DNA from: an uncultured Alphaproteobacteria bacterium
GTDB lineage: Bacteria; Pseudomonadota; Alphaproteobacteria; Micavibrionales; Micavibrionaceae
Assembly: GCA_946481075.1 (NCBI GenBank)
Contig: CAMLMC010000001.1
Span: 930,001 to 994,000, forward strand
Length of the DNA stretch: 64,000 nucleotides
Direction: 5' to 3'
Shown: positions 28,427 to 36,267 of the stretch, one piece after another
Position numbering within the stretch: position 1 is the stretch's first letter
Layout: every line of letters begins with the position of its first letter
The notes under the pieces: generated by a model
Databases searched by the model: none
Told to the model about the DNA's origin: nothing
What the model saw: only the letters and a program-made list of their open reading frames with translations
Program-made: the position numbers and the translations under genes

Positions 28427-28800
28427 TTTTGATCGCGGTTGTTGTCATGGTGGCGGTGGGCATATGGGTGCTGGGCCGCCATGCGGGCGCGCCTTCGCCC
28501 GCGCCGGACACGGCGATCGGCGATACATCGGACGACCTGCCCGTGTTCGATACGCCGGACTTGTTCAGCAATGTGGAAGGCGATGGGGAGGACGGCAGCG
28601 GGCGCGAACAACCACAAAGCGGTTCGCATGCGCAGCAGCAACAGCAACAGCAGCCGCAATCGCCTTACGAGGCCGAGATAGAGCGCCTTGAGCAAGAGCG
28701 CGCATTGCTTGAGGCGCGGCAGGAGCTTGAGGAGCAAAAGGCGGAATCGATGCCGCCGGTCCTTCCCGAAAAAATGCCAAAGCCCGTCACGGAGTTTTAA
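28411..28800 (+). CDS. single-pass membrane protein with Gln-rich linker and coiled coil
   Basis: 129 residues: an N-terminal membrane anchor (ILIILIAVVVMVAVGIWVLG), an acidic Pro/Asp region, a poly-glutamine stretch (about 75-83), and a charged C-terminal helix (YEAEIERLEQERALLEARQELEEQKAE region, about 86-112) likely to form a coiled coil. It has no known family. It lies second behind promoter site A and 13 bp before the DUF2795 gene. Confidence 0.6.
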   Translation: MRILIILIAVVVMVAVGIWVLGRHAGAPSPAPDTAIGDTSDDLPVFDTPDLFSNVEGDGEDGSGREQPQSGSHAQQQQQQQPQSPYEAEIERLEQERALLEARQELEEQKAESMPPVLPEKMPKPVTEF

Positions 28801-28813
28801 AGGAGATATTCAT

Positions 28814-29059
28814 ATGGCCATCAACTATCTTGAACTGATCGACACCATGCCCTTCCCCGCCACCAAGCCGGAGATCGTTGCCTTTGCGCTGGACCATGGC
28901 GCGAGCGAGGAAGCGATCGAAGCGTTCGAGGCCTTGCCGCATGATGAATACAGGTCTATCGCCGCGCTCAACCGCGATCTTGGCCTGATCGAACTATTGC
29001 CGGGCGGGAAAGCCAACCTGTTCAGTTCAAGCCAGAGCGATGGGCGCAAATCCCCGTGA
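28814..29059 (+). CDS. DUF2795-like small protein
   Basis: 81 residues from the ATG at 28814 with AAAGGAGA 7 nt upstream; the longer frame from 28688 lacks a start signal. The pattern FPATKPEIVAFALDHGASEEAIEAFEALPHDEYRS (about residues 14-48, family FPA-K-EL...A-...VLEALE-LPDREY) fits the DUF2795 family of small helical proteins of unknown function. It belongs to the plus-strand gene run behind promoter site A. Confidence 0.75.
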   Translation: MAINYLELIDTMPFPATKPEIVAFALDHGASEEAIEAFEALPHDEYRSIAALNRDLGLIELLPGGKANLFSSSQSDGRKSP

Positions 29060-29141
29060 CGCTTTCCCTTTAAACGGAACCGCCCGCCGGTTATGGGCGT
29101 TGGAACAGGCTCAGGAAAAACACTTCAGGAGCCATCACGCC

Positions 29142-29375
29142 ATGAACGACCAATTCGTCCCGCCGCATATTCCGGCCGCCGATATCAACCCGCCGCCCTC
29201 CGTGCCCCGCCGCCTTTTGAACGAGCGTGTGTATCGCGCGCATATGGATGATGCGCCGGAGGCGCCGATGACAGGCGCGCGCAAGATGCGCCTGCGGTTT
29301 CAGAATCAGCCGCAAATCCTTGTCAACGATGCCGGCATGGTCCGCGAACCAACGATCAAGGGGAGCATTCTGTAA
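29142..29375 (+). CDS. small hydrophilic protein, unknown
   Basis: 77 residues from the ATG at 29142 (CAGGAG about 11 nt upstream); the frame opens at 29040 but overlaps the previous gene. It is proline- and arginine-rich, with no membrane segment, signal or recognised domain. It is immediately followed by the VTT-family gene, whose GTG start comes directly after its stop. Confidence 0.5.
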   Translation: MNDQFVPPHIPAADINPPPSVPRRLLNERVYRAHMDDAPEAPMTGARKMRLRFQNQPQILVNDAGMVREPTIKGSIL

Positions 29376-30149
29376 GTGAACGGCATAACAACAACCTATG
29401 ACGGGGACAATAACGCCCCTGCCGGTGACACCAACAACGATGGCGACACCGCTTTGATGTCACGCAAAAAGATCATCCTGTGGGCGATTGCGGCCCTCCT
29501 CGTCGGCGGGGCCCTCTTTGCCCTGTCGATGTTTGTCTGGAACGACGAAAGCGCCCTGAAAGAAAGCCTGACAGCCTTTCTTGAACAGGCGCGTGGCTCT
29601 GCATGGGCGTTGCCGATTGTTATCGGTTGCTATATCGCGGCGGGGGTCGTTTTCTTTCCCATCGCGCTTTTGAACCTTGTCGTCGCCATGGTCTTTGGCC
29701 TGTGGGGCATTGCCTATGGCCTGATCGGCGTCATGGCGAACACGGCGGTCTTTTACGCCATCGGCATGGCCGTCAAAAAGTTCAAAGGCAAGAAATGGCT
29801 GGACCACCCGAAAGTCAAACCGGTCGATCAAAAGCTCAAGGCCTGCGGGCTGGCCGGCATGGTCGCCCTGCACGCGCTGCCCGCCCCGCCCTTTAGCATC
29901 CTCAATGTGATTGCGGGCCTGTCGTCGGTGGGCGCGCTTATCTGGTTCCTCGGTACGTTCCTGGCCATGCTGCCCGGGGCCATCTCCCGCGGCGTGCTCG
30001 GCGAAGGGCTGACGCAAATGCTGCTGGACCCCAAACCCGAAAGCTTCGCCTATATTATCGGCGGGGTCGTTCTGTGGATCGTACTGGTTGGCGGCGCGCA
30101 TATGATCTTGAAGAAATTCCAAAAGAACAACCAGACCTGCGCGGCATAA
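29376..30149 (+). CDS. VTT-domain (TVP38/TMEM64, DedA-related) membrane protein
   Basis: 257 residues starting at a GTG right after the previous stop, or at the ATG of MSRKKIILWAIAALL at 29458. It has about six membrane segments. The VTT core is visible as IALLNLVVAMVFGLWGIAYGLIGVMANTAVFYAIG (roughly 105-140) and GLAGMVALHALPAPPFSILNVIAGLS (roughly 170-195). Proteins of this superfamily are linked to lipid scrambling and membrane homeostasis. It is the last gene of the run behind promoter site A; a terminator follows. Confidence 0.82.
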   Translation: MNGITTTYDGDNNAPAGDTNNDGDTALMSRKKIILWAIAALLVGGALFALSMFVWNDESALKESLTAFLEQARGSAWALPIVIGCYIAAGVVFFPIALLNLVVAMVFGLWGIAYGLIGVMANTAVFYAIGMAVKKFKGKKWLDHPKVKPVDQKLKACGLAGMVALHALPAPPFSILNVIAGLSSVGALIWFLGTFLAMLPGAISRGVLGEGLTQMLLDPKPESFAYIIGGVVLWIVLVGGAHMILKKFQKNNQTCAA

Positions 30150-30173
30150 AGGTCGCTACGGCGTTTCGCAGAA

Positions 30174-30206
30174 CAAAAAAACCGCCCCTCGCAAGAGGAG
30201 CGGTTT
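30174..30206. terminator. bidirectional terminator between VTT and HU genes
   Basis: AAAACCGCCCCTC, loop GCAA, GAGGAGCGGTTTT. The minus strand has the longer T run, so it mainly serves the HU gene. Confidence 0.85.
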
Positions 30207-30222
30207 TCTTTCAATCTAGGTC

Positions 30223-30693
30223 CTAGAGAACGGCTGTTTTCAGGTCTTTGGAGACGCGGAAAGCAACTTTCTTCTTGGCCGGAATCTTGATCGTTTCGCC
30301 GGTTGCCGGGTTGCGGCCCATGCGAGCGGATGTTTTCTTGACCATCAGGATGCCGAACGCCGGAACGCGAACTTTCGCGCCGCGCTTGATGTGCTTCGTG
30401 ATGTGCGCGATCAGGTCTGCCAGAACGGCTTCGGACTGCTTTTTCGGCAGTTCGTGCAGCTGGGCCAGATCGGCAGCCAGTTGCTTCAGCGTAACAACAT
30501 CACCTGTTGCAACGGAAACAAATTTGGCAGGTTTTGCAGCGGCTTTAGGAGCAGCTTTCGGAGCAGCGGCTTTTTTGGCCGGTGCTTTTTTAGCAGCAGC
30601 GGCTTTTTTGGCCGGTGCTTTTTTCGCTGGAGCTTTTTTGGCAGCGGCTTTTTTGGCCGGTGCTTTCTTAGCTGTAGCTTTTTTAGCAGCCAT
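30223..30693 (-). CDS. HU-family DNA-binding protein with histone H1-like Lys/Ala tail
   Basis: 156 residues. The first 60 are repeats of AAKKAPAKK type, then a complete HU domain (about 65-156) with the DNA-binding arm GRNPATGETIKIPAKKKVAF. HU bends and compacts DNA; the lysine/alanine tail should add sequence-independent binding, as in eukaryotic H1 and in tailed HU proteins of some bacteria. The protein is about 65 residues longer than classical HU. The tail is encoded by imperfect short tandem repeats prone to length change. Confidence 0.88.
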   Translation of the reverse strand: MAAKKATAKKAPAKKAAAKKAPAKKAPAKKAAAAKKAPAKKAAAPKAAPKAAAKPAKFVSVATGDVVTLKQLAADLAQLHELPKKQSEAVLADLIAHITKHIKRGAKVRVPAFGILMVKKTSARMGRNPATGETIKIPAKKKVAFRVSKDLKTAVL

Positions 30694-30859
30694 GGTTTTT
30701 AGTTCCTTCTCAATGTTTCAAGGTATCGCCATATTACGCTTTTTTTAAAAAACGCAAATGTAAAAAGCGAAAAAGAGCAATAAATACGCACAAAAATGCG
30801 CATACCCCCTTCACAATGCCCCGTGACGAAGCTCTGCAAATACTATATTTAAGGTAGTT

Positions 30860-31789
30860 ATGAAGTCTCGATCGCTCAAAAACAAAGATATGATTCTCTC
30901 AAAACGCGCCGCGCGCGACCTTGAAACGGTGCAGGATTTTGTGCGCTATGGGGTCAGTAAGTTCAATGAATCCGGGCTTTTTTACGGTCATGGCACGACA
31001 ACCGCCTTTGACGAAGCCGCCTATATGGTTCTCGAATCACTACAACTTCCCATTGATTCGCTGGAGCCTTACTGGACAGCGCGGCTGACGATGGACGAAC
31101 GTAAAAGACTGACTGATCTTATCCACAGACGCGTCAAAACACGCCTGCCCGCCCCCTATCTTTTGAACAAGGCCTATATTCAGGGCTTTCCTTTCTATGT
31201 CGATGAACGGGTCCTGATTCCCCGTTCCTTCATAGCGGAAATACTCTGCGCCCCCGGCGGCTTTAAACCGGTTGGCGATTATAACGGGGTTTTGAGCGTT
31301 CTTGATCTATGCACCGGATCAGGCTGCCTTGCGATCATTGCGGCACATCTGTTCCCGAATGCCATGATCGATGCGGCGGACCTATCCAGGGGCGCGCTGG
31401 ACGTCGCCCGCAGGAATATTGAGGCCTATGGGCTGGAGGACCGGGTCCACCTGCACGAAGGGGATCTCTTCGCCCCGCTCGCAGGCCGCAAATACGACCT
31501 GATCATCACCAACCCGCCTTATGTCGATGCGGAAGGCATGGACCACCTGCCCCCCGAATTCGAGCATGAACCCGCCATGGCGCTCGCCGCAGGCGATGAC
31601 GGGCTCGATATCGTCCGGCGAATCATAGACGGGGCGAAAGAGTATCTAAACCCCGATGGCGGCATGATCTGCGAACTGGGCCGCTGCGGGCCGGCCCTTT
31701 CCGCCGCCTACCCCGGTATGGGCTTTGACTGGCTGAGCACCGAAAACTCGGCCGGCGAGGTTTTCTGGGTCAAACGCTCTGGACTGTAA
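30860..31789 (+). CDS. prmB: ribosomal protein L3 glutamine methyltransferase (PrmB-like)
   Basis: 309 residues. The helical N-terminal domain has VRYGVSKFNESGLFYGHGTTTAFDEA, typical of PrmB rather than PrmC. The SAM-binding loop is VLDLCTGSGCLAI and the glutamine-binding NPPY is in LIITNPPYVD. It methylates a glutamine of ribosomal protein L3. Start at 30860 or at the Met eleven codons later. The cheZ-like gene follows 63 bp downstream. Confidence 0.88.
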   Translation: MKSRSLKNKDMILSKRAARDLETVQDFVRYGVSKFNESGLFYGHGTTTAFDEAAYMVLESLQLPIDSLEPYWTARLTMDERKRLTDLIHRRVKTRLPAPYLLNKAYIQGFPFYVDERVLIPRSFIAEILCAPGGFKPVGDYNGVLSVLDLCTGSGCLAIIAAHLFPNAMIDAADLSRGALDVARRNIEAYGLEDRVHLHEGDLFAPLAGRKYDLIITNPPYVDAEGMDHLPPEFEHEPAMALAAGDDGLDIVRRIIDGAKEYLNPDGGMICELGRCGPALSAAYPGMGFDWLSTENSAGEVFWVKRSGL

Positions 31790-31852
31790 GATATTTTTTA
31801 CCATTATTGGATAGGATGAAGTCTGACCAACTCTGGTCTGAAAGGCCTATTC

Positions 31853-32503
31853 ATGGAAACAGTCATACAGATGCCGACACCGTCTTCCTCCAATGCAAAC
31901 GACAAAGACCAGATGGTCATGCTCGTGGCAAAGGCTGTTGTGACGATGCAGCAGCAAATGTCGCAGATGGAAACGTTTATCCGCCGCCGTTTCGATGAAA
32001 TTTCCATGGAAATCAATGCGACCTCACAGCAGATCGACATGAATGAAGAAGGCATGGCCCGAAAGTTCGGTGAAATTCTGGGCGTCATGAACGCCATTTC
32101 CTATGAAGGCAGCGGCGACACCCCTGCCAACACGGGCGTAGAACTGGAAGCCGTTATCGCCGAAACCACCAAGGCGGCCACGCAAATACTCGATTCAACA
32201 GACAAGATGAGCACTATCCTCTATGACGCCCATCCGGACGATTGGGTCGAAGAACAAACGCGTGAGGCGCTCCTCGGCGCTCTGCGCGACCATGTCCAGA
32301 ACATCATGGTTTCCTGCTCCTTCCAGGACATCACCAGCCAGCGTATCCGCAAGACGCTCGAAAGCATCAACGATATCGAAGACCGTATCAGCGAGACACT
32401 GGAAACGCTCGGTATCGACGTTCCGGCCCATCCCGAAAAGGAAACCAGCGAGCACATCGTCCATGGCAATTCCCAGGCCGATATCGACGCCCTGTTTTCT
32501 TAA
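31853..32503 (+). CDS. cheZ: CheZ-like CheY-P phosphatase
   Basis: 216 residues, nearly all helical. The CheZ catalytic region is recognisable in SCSFQDITSQRIRKTLESI (about 155-173), where the Gln of FQD/T is the candidate catalytic residue. The C-terminal SQADIDALFS resembles the short CheY-binding peptide of CheZ and FliM. It should dephosphorylate CheY and end tumbling signals, so it complements the cheA-cheR operon 15 kb upstream, which has no phosphatase. AAAGGCC lies before the ATG. Apart from prmB no related gene is adjacent. Confidence 0.75.
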   Translation: METVIQMPTPSSSNANDKDQMVMLVAKAVVTMQQQMSQMETFIRRRFDEISMEINATSQQIDMNEEGMARKFGEILGVMNAISYEGSGDTPANTGVELEAVIAETTKAATQILDSTDKMSTILYDAHPDDWVEEQTREALLGALRDHVQNIMVSCSFQDITSQRIRKTLESINDIEDRISETLETLGIDVPAHPEKETSEHIVHGNSQADIDALFS

Positions 32504-32550
32504 CAATTTTCCCTATTGCCAAGCATAACCTGCAGGTCTATGCATAAAGC

Positions 32551-32841
32551 ATGAGACGCAGATTAAGACAGCATTTCGAAGAAAAAACCCCCTACAACGA
32601 TCCGGGCACCAATGATCGCGCGGTAGGAAACGCGATTGGACGCCTGATTGACACAAAAGGATCAGAGCGCGAGCAAATCCTGTCTGAAATCCATAGTCTA
32701 TCCGCAGCCCGTACCAACATGATGCGCCCTCAAATAAGCCAAATCATGCATGATGTGTACAAATTAAAGACAAGTCGCATAAACAGCGTTCTGGAAGAAA
32801 GAAAAGCCGAGATCTATGCAAGGCTTGCGCTTCGTCATTAA
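32551..32841 (+). CDS. small basic helical protein, unknown
   Basis: 96 residues, rich in Arg and Lys at both ends, with no membrane segment or known domain. The middle (GSEREQILSEIHSLSAART) looks helical. It starts 47 bp after cheZ on the same strand and ends before a terminator, so it may be the last gene of a prmB-cheZ unit. Confidence 0.5.
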   Translation: MRRRLRQHFEEKTPYNDPGTNDRAVGNAIGRLIDTKGSEREQILSEIHSLSAARTNMMRPQISQIMHDVYKLKTSRINSVLEERKAEIYARLALRH

Positions 32842-32854
32842 TAGTTTCTTAATC

Positions 32855-32879
32855 ACCCGCCCATTCGGCGGGCTTTTTG
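32855..32879 (+). terminator. rho-independent terminator
   Basis: CCCGCC, loop CATTC, GGCGGGC then TTTTT, after the 32551 gene. Confidence 0.75.
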
Positions 32880-32953
32880 CTACCCCAAACAATCGTTTCG
32901 AATTTTATCTATATTTAAGTAGCGCTTAAACGCCCTCCTGTAGGTTGGGGGGT

Positions 32954-33295
32954 ATGAACGCAGGCAACCAAAAACAGACACAAAAAGCACGCACCACCGA
33001 CAGCCTTTTCGGCATGGCGCTGGCGCAGGCTTTTACAGGGCTGGCCTTTGGCGCGGGCGTTGAGCAACTCTGGGAAGCCGGCGAAATGGCTTCCGCCGTT
33101 CATCAGGACCGTGCTGCCGCCAAGGCGCAAAACCGGATGGACGAGCGGTTTGAATTGGGTGTGAAGAAAAGCCTGAGTGGGGTTTTCGCCGGTCTTCACC
33201 AGGGTATTGCTCAAACCATTGCGGAAATGGACCGCGCGACGTTCAAACCATCCTATGTGTCGGCCCCGTCCTTTTCCACCCCTGCTTTTGCCTAA
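32954..33295 (+). CDS. small unknown protein
   Basis: 113 residues from the ATG at 32954 (an in-frame TTG at 32945 is less likely). It is alanine- and glutamine-rich and probably helical; a mildly hydrophobic stretch GMALAQAFTGLAFGAGV could pack against a membrane. The C-terminal tail is Ser/Pro-rich. No family is recognised. It is followed 49 bp later by another unknown gene in the same direction. Confidence 0.5.
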   Translation: MNAGNQKQTQKARTTDSLFGMALAQAFTGLAFGAGVEQLWEAGEMASAVHQDRAAAKAQNRMDERFELGVKKSLSGVFAGLHQGIAQTIAEMDRATFKPSYVSAPSFSTPAFA

Positions 33296-33344
33296 AAAAT
33301 TAAAAACAATTCAGCCACTTGGCCATCTATGGTAAGGTGGATTT

Positions 33345-34301
33345 ATGGCGTACGAATTCAAAACATCGTTGCTAAGGGAAAAGTTTGTCCTGCGTGATCC
33401 CGCGGGCGACAATGCCGACACGCCGCCTATTATCGCGCTTAGCAACCGCATGGTCGTGCCCCTCGCCAACCGTTTCGGGGATCACGCCGAAACCTATGTT
33501 ATCCGCACCCAGAACATGCACAGCTGCACGCGTCTGGCCGCCGCGATTGCCAAGGAATATTACGAGCATGGGCCCATAATGTCCCGTGATTACAACTTCA
33601 ACTGGGGCCAGTTGTGGAACGACGTCATCAAAGGATACGAAAAGGACTGGAACCCGGATATCTGGGCGGCCGTGTATTACAAAGGCCGCGTTGTGTTTGA
33701 AGACGGGGAGCGGCATGGTTTCCTCGATATCATCGAAAAATGCGATACCGCAAACAAGCAGGACTATACCCAGTCAGTCCTTTTTGCCGAATCCGCGTTC
33801 CGCCAAGCGGGAAAAGCCATCAAGATAGAACATGACTCCAATATCGCCCTGATCGTGTCAATCAAAGAAGACGAGGCCAAATGCGGCATCATCCTGCGCG
33901 GCGCAACGCGCAAGACAACCTTCAATTACACCGTAAAGACCAAAAAACTTGACGGGGACCCCATTCGCATCCCCACTATTCTCACGGCGGCGGCGGCATT
34001 TTTAGAGGGCGTCCAGCTGGCCTTCGCGGTTGGCATGATCAACCGCAAGCGCGATTCCGAAATGATCGATAAATATTCGGATGAAGACCGCAAGGGCAAA
34101 CGCGGGGCCGAACGCCTGATCAATCTCGGCAAAGCCATAGAAAGCCTCGAACGTAAATATGTGGTTTCCTATCGCCCCGACCGTCCCGATTTCCCCGCGT
34201 TGGTAAAACAATCCGAGGAAATAGCCATGAAAATCCTGCGCCCACAGATCGAAGCAAAACTGGCCACCGGCGAAATCGATATGAGCCAGTGGGTCCAATA
34301 A
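33345..34301 (+). CDS. conserved-looking cytosolic protein, unknown
   Basis: 318 residues with AAGGTGG before the ATG. There is no signal or membrane segment. The N-terminal half is mixed alpha/beta, with ALSNRMVVPLANRFGDHAETYVIRTQ and YNFNWGQLWNDVIKGYEKDW; the C-terminal half is helical and charged. I do not recognise the family. It lies in a run of three unknown plus-strand genes between cheZ and acnA. Confidence 0.65.
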   Translation: MAYEFKTSLLREKFVLRDPAGDNADTPPIIALSNRMVVPLANRFGDHAETYVIRTQNMHSCTRLAAAIAKEYYEHGPIMSRDYNFNWGQLWNDVIKGYEKDWNPDIWAAVYYKGRVVFEDGERHGFLDIIEKCDTANKQDYTQSVLFAESAFRQAGKAIKIEHDSNIALIVSIKEDEAKCGIILRGATRKTTFNYTVKTKKLDGDPIRIPTILTAAAAFLEGVQLAFAVGMINRKRDSEMIDKYSDEDRKGKRGAERLINLGKAIESLERKYVVSYRPDRPDFPALVKQSEEIAMKILRPQIEAKLATGEIDMSQWVQ

Positions 34302-34343
34302 TTTTTTCTTGATTTCATCCCGTCAGATTTATACAGAACCTGC

Positions 34344-35588
34344 ATGAGAAAGCCCCTTTCGCATATCCGCCGCGCTTTGGTGCAAGGCCTTGATCAGGCC
34401 GGTTTGAAGGGAAAGACCGCTGTTCATTTTGCAGAACAGCTTATCGGCATGATCGGCAATACTGCCCCGCTACCAGAAGCGTTCTTCGACATTTCGCGCA
34501 CCATCCGCATTCTGGCGAATATCGAGAGTCTGGAGCATGAGGCCGCAAAAGAAGATCTGATCAGGCATCCTGAAAAGATGCTGGAAATTTTCGATCTTCC
34601 CGTACGGCAAAAAAACAAATATCCAAAGCTCAAATACCATCCCACAAAAACCGAGCGTATAGAAGCCGCGATTGCCGTGCGCAATAAATATGGCACCCTT
34701 CCAAATAGCCGGAACTGCGGCAATGGCGATCATGAATTCCTGCCAAAAGACAGCATCGGCTGGACCTATCTTTTGCGAATTTATTACCACGATAAAGGTA
34801 TCAAGCTGTCGGATGAAGTTGCCGATTACGAAAGGGGTAAAGTCGGCGCGCCCGGCCTCGCCATGCCGTCCGACTACCGTATCTATAAACGCGCCATGAT
34901 TTACATGGCCAAAAACAATGCTCTGCCACCGCCGTCCAAAATCCGCTTTCAAGGGATAAAATCCCCGTATTGGGAAGACATACATAATTATCTTCAAAAA
35001 CGTGGTTTAACGCTTGGCGCTTTGATTGTCATGCAGCAGAACAAAAAGAATGGGGGCACGGCCCATTTGCGCACTCCTTCCATCATGCCACCAAATGATG
35101 ATATCGCCCGCTGGGCCATCGGCAGGCGCCATCGGCTTGGTATCCTTCCACCGTTGAAGGAAACGATCACCACGGTCGATGGAAAGAAAATAACGGCAGA
35201 CAAGGTGCGTGAAAGGTTGATCCATGAACGGGGCATAACCCTTACAAAGCTTGTCGACGAATTCGAAAAGGCAAACCCGCTTATGATGCCGAAAATAAGC
35301 GCGCGTGATGTTTTTGTCGAAGCGGCGCGGATCACGCTGGAAACCGGAGTACTGCCGGACAAACGGAAGAACAACGTTGCGCTAGGCGATATAACCGCAC
35401 GCGGTGCCGACAGGCATTTCCACCATCGCACCGTCGAAGACCTCGATCCTTTCTTGCTGAAACATCACAATACGCGATCTTTGCGAGAGTTCTTTGTTCA
35501 TTCCGGCCTTGCCGAAAAGAAAGGCGGGGAAATCATCCCCGCCCCGCGTGAAAAAATAGAACAGCTGATTGCCGCTTATGGAAGCTAG
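34344..35588 (+). CDS. unknown protein built of about four 73-residue repeats
   Basis: 414 residues, basic, no signal. Four units can be aligned: IEAAIAVRNKYGTLP (105-120), YKRAMIYMAKNNALPP (181-196), IARWAIGRRHRLGILPP (254-270) and VFVEAARITLETGVLPD (323-339). Each is followed 30-35 residues later by a second helix of the type LxxxRGITLxxLVxxFE (for example 215-231, 291-308). The spacing of 70-75 residues suggests a helical solenoid or tandem nucleic-acid-binding modules. Function unknown. The stop overlaps that of the convergent membrane-protein gene by 4 bp. Confidence 0.65.
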   Translation: MRKPLSHIRRALVQGLDQAGLKGKTAVHFAEQLIGMIGNTAPLPEAFFDISRTIRILANIESLEHEAAKEDLIRHPEKMLEIFDLPVRQKNKYPKLKYHPTKTERIEAAIAVRNKYGTLPNSRNCGNGDHEFLPKDSIGWTYLLRIYYHDKGIKLSDEVADYERGKVGAPGLAMPSDYRIYKRAMIYMAKNNALPPPSKIRFQGIKSPYWEDIHNYLQKRGLTLGALIVMQQNKKNGGTAHLRTPSIMPPNDDIARWAIGRRHRLGILPPLKETITTVDGKKITADKVRERLIHERGITLTKLVDEFEKANPLMMPKISARDVFVEAARITLETGVLPDKRKNNVALGDITARGADRHFHHRTVEDLDPFLLKHHNTRSLREFFVHSGLAEKKGGEIIPAPREKIEQLIAAYGS

Positions 35589-36133
35589 TCTTTGGTGTGC
35601 CGGTAATGAAGCCATGCCGACAGACCGCTGTATATTCCAACCATTGCAAAAATGGACGCAGCGATCATGTCGTTTGTCGTCAGCAATAGGAACAATACGA
35701 ACAGCAAAGACCATGCGGACAGGATCAACCATTCCTGAACCGTGCCTTTGCGCGCCTCTATCAACAAGCTTTCACTCAACGGCGCCGGCTCGACATTCGC
35801 CTTTGGCAATTTAATCCGCGCCCATACATTAAATGACAGGAAGGAAAGAAAAGCGCCCAGATACAATAAAAACGCCGCGATCATCGGCCAGATCAATTCA
35901 CCGTTATCATAGAGAAGGCTATGTCCGTATCCAAGTTGCAGGCCGATCCCGACCACCGCGAGCACAAAGCTCATAATAATCGTATAGCGGCGGCACATGC
36001 GGATTTCATGGGCCTTTTCCGCCCCTTCGATCAGGCAATATTGGCCAAACGCATCGATTAGAAAATGTCCGTCCGGCGTGTGATATAAACCCCGGTCCCA
36101 TTTCAGGTCTTTTTCGTGATATGTCGTGTGCAT
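35585..36133 (-). CDS. four-TM membrane protein, unknown
   Basis: 182 residues. A polar N-terminus of about 48 residues (with WDRGLYHTPDGHFLIDAFGQYC) precedes two membrane pairs (about 50-70 and 80-105, then 133-150 and 155-172). No family recognised. It is monocistronic on the minus strand, with acnA ending 132 bp downstream. Confidence 0.65.
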   Translation of the reverse strand: MHTTYHEKDLKWDRGLYHTPDGHFLIDAFGQYCLIEGAEKAHEIRMCRRYTIIMSFVLAVVGIGLQLGYGHSLLYDNGELIWPMIAAFLLYLGAFLSFLSFNVWARIKLPKANVEPAPLSESLLIEARKGTVQEWLILSAWSLLFVLFLLLTTNDMIAASIFAMVGIYSGLSAWLHYRHTKD

Positions 36134-36267
36134 AACGCAGCCCCTTTATTTTATTAATCCCCAACAGACTTTAGTAAAGAATAGATAACAAAATGCTAAT
36201 AGACGAGAAGAATACATAGCTGGTTTACTGGAATCCCCATCATAGAGGGGGCTTTTGGGCAGTCATA

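Noticed and set aside
28114..28737. Minus-strand frame opposite the 28127-28800 genes
   Set aside because: It would start within promoter site A and covers a coding membrane protein on the other strand; leucine/arginine-rich translation typical of a shadow.
30500..30690. Short regular repeats that could suggest a CRISPR or minisatellite
   Set aside because: They encode the Lys/Ala tail of the HU protein in frame; no spacers.
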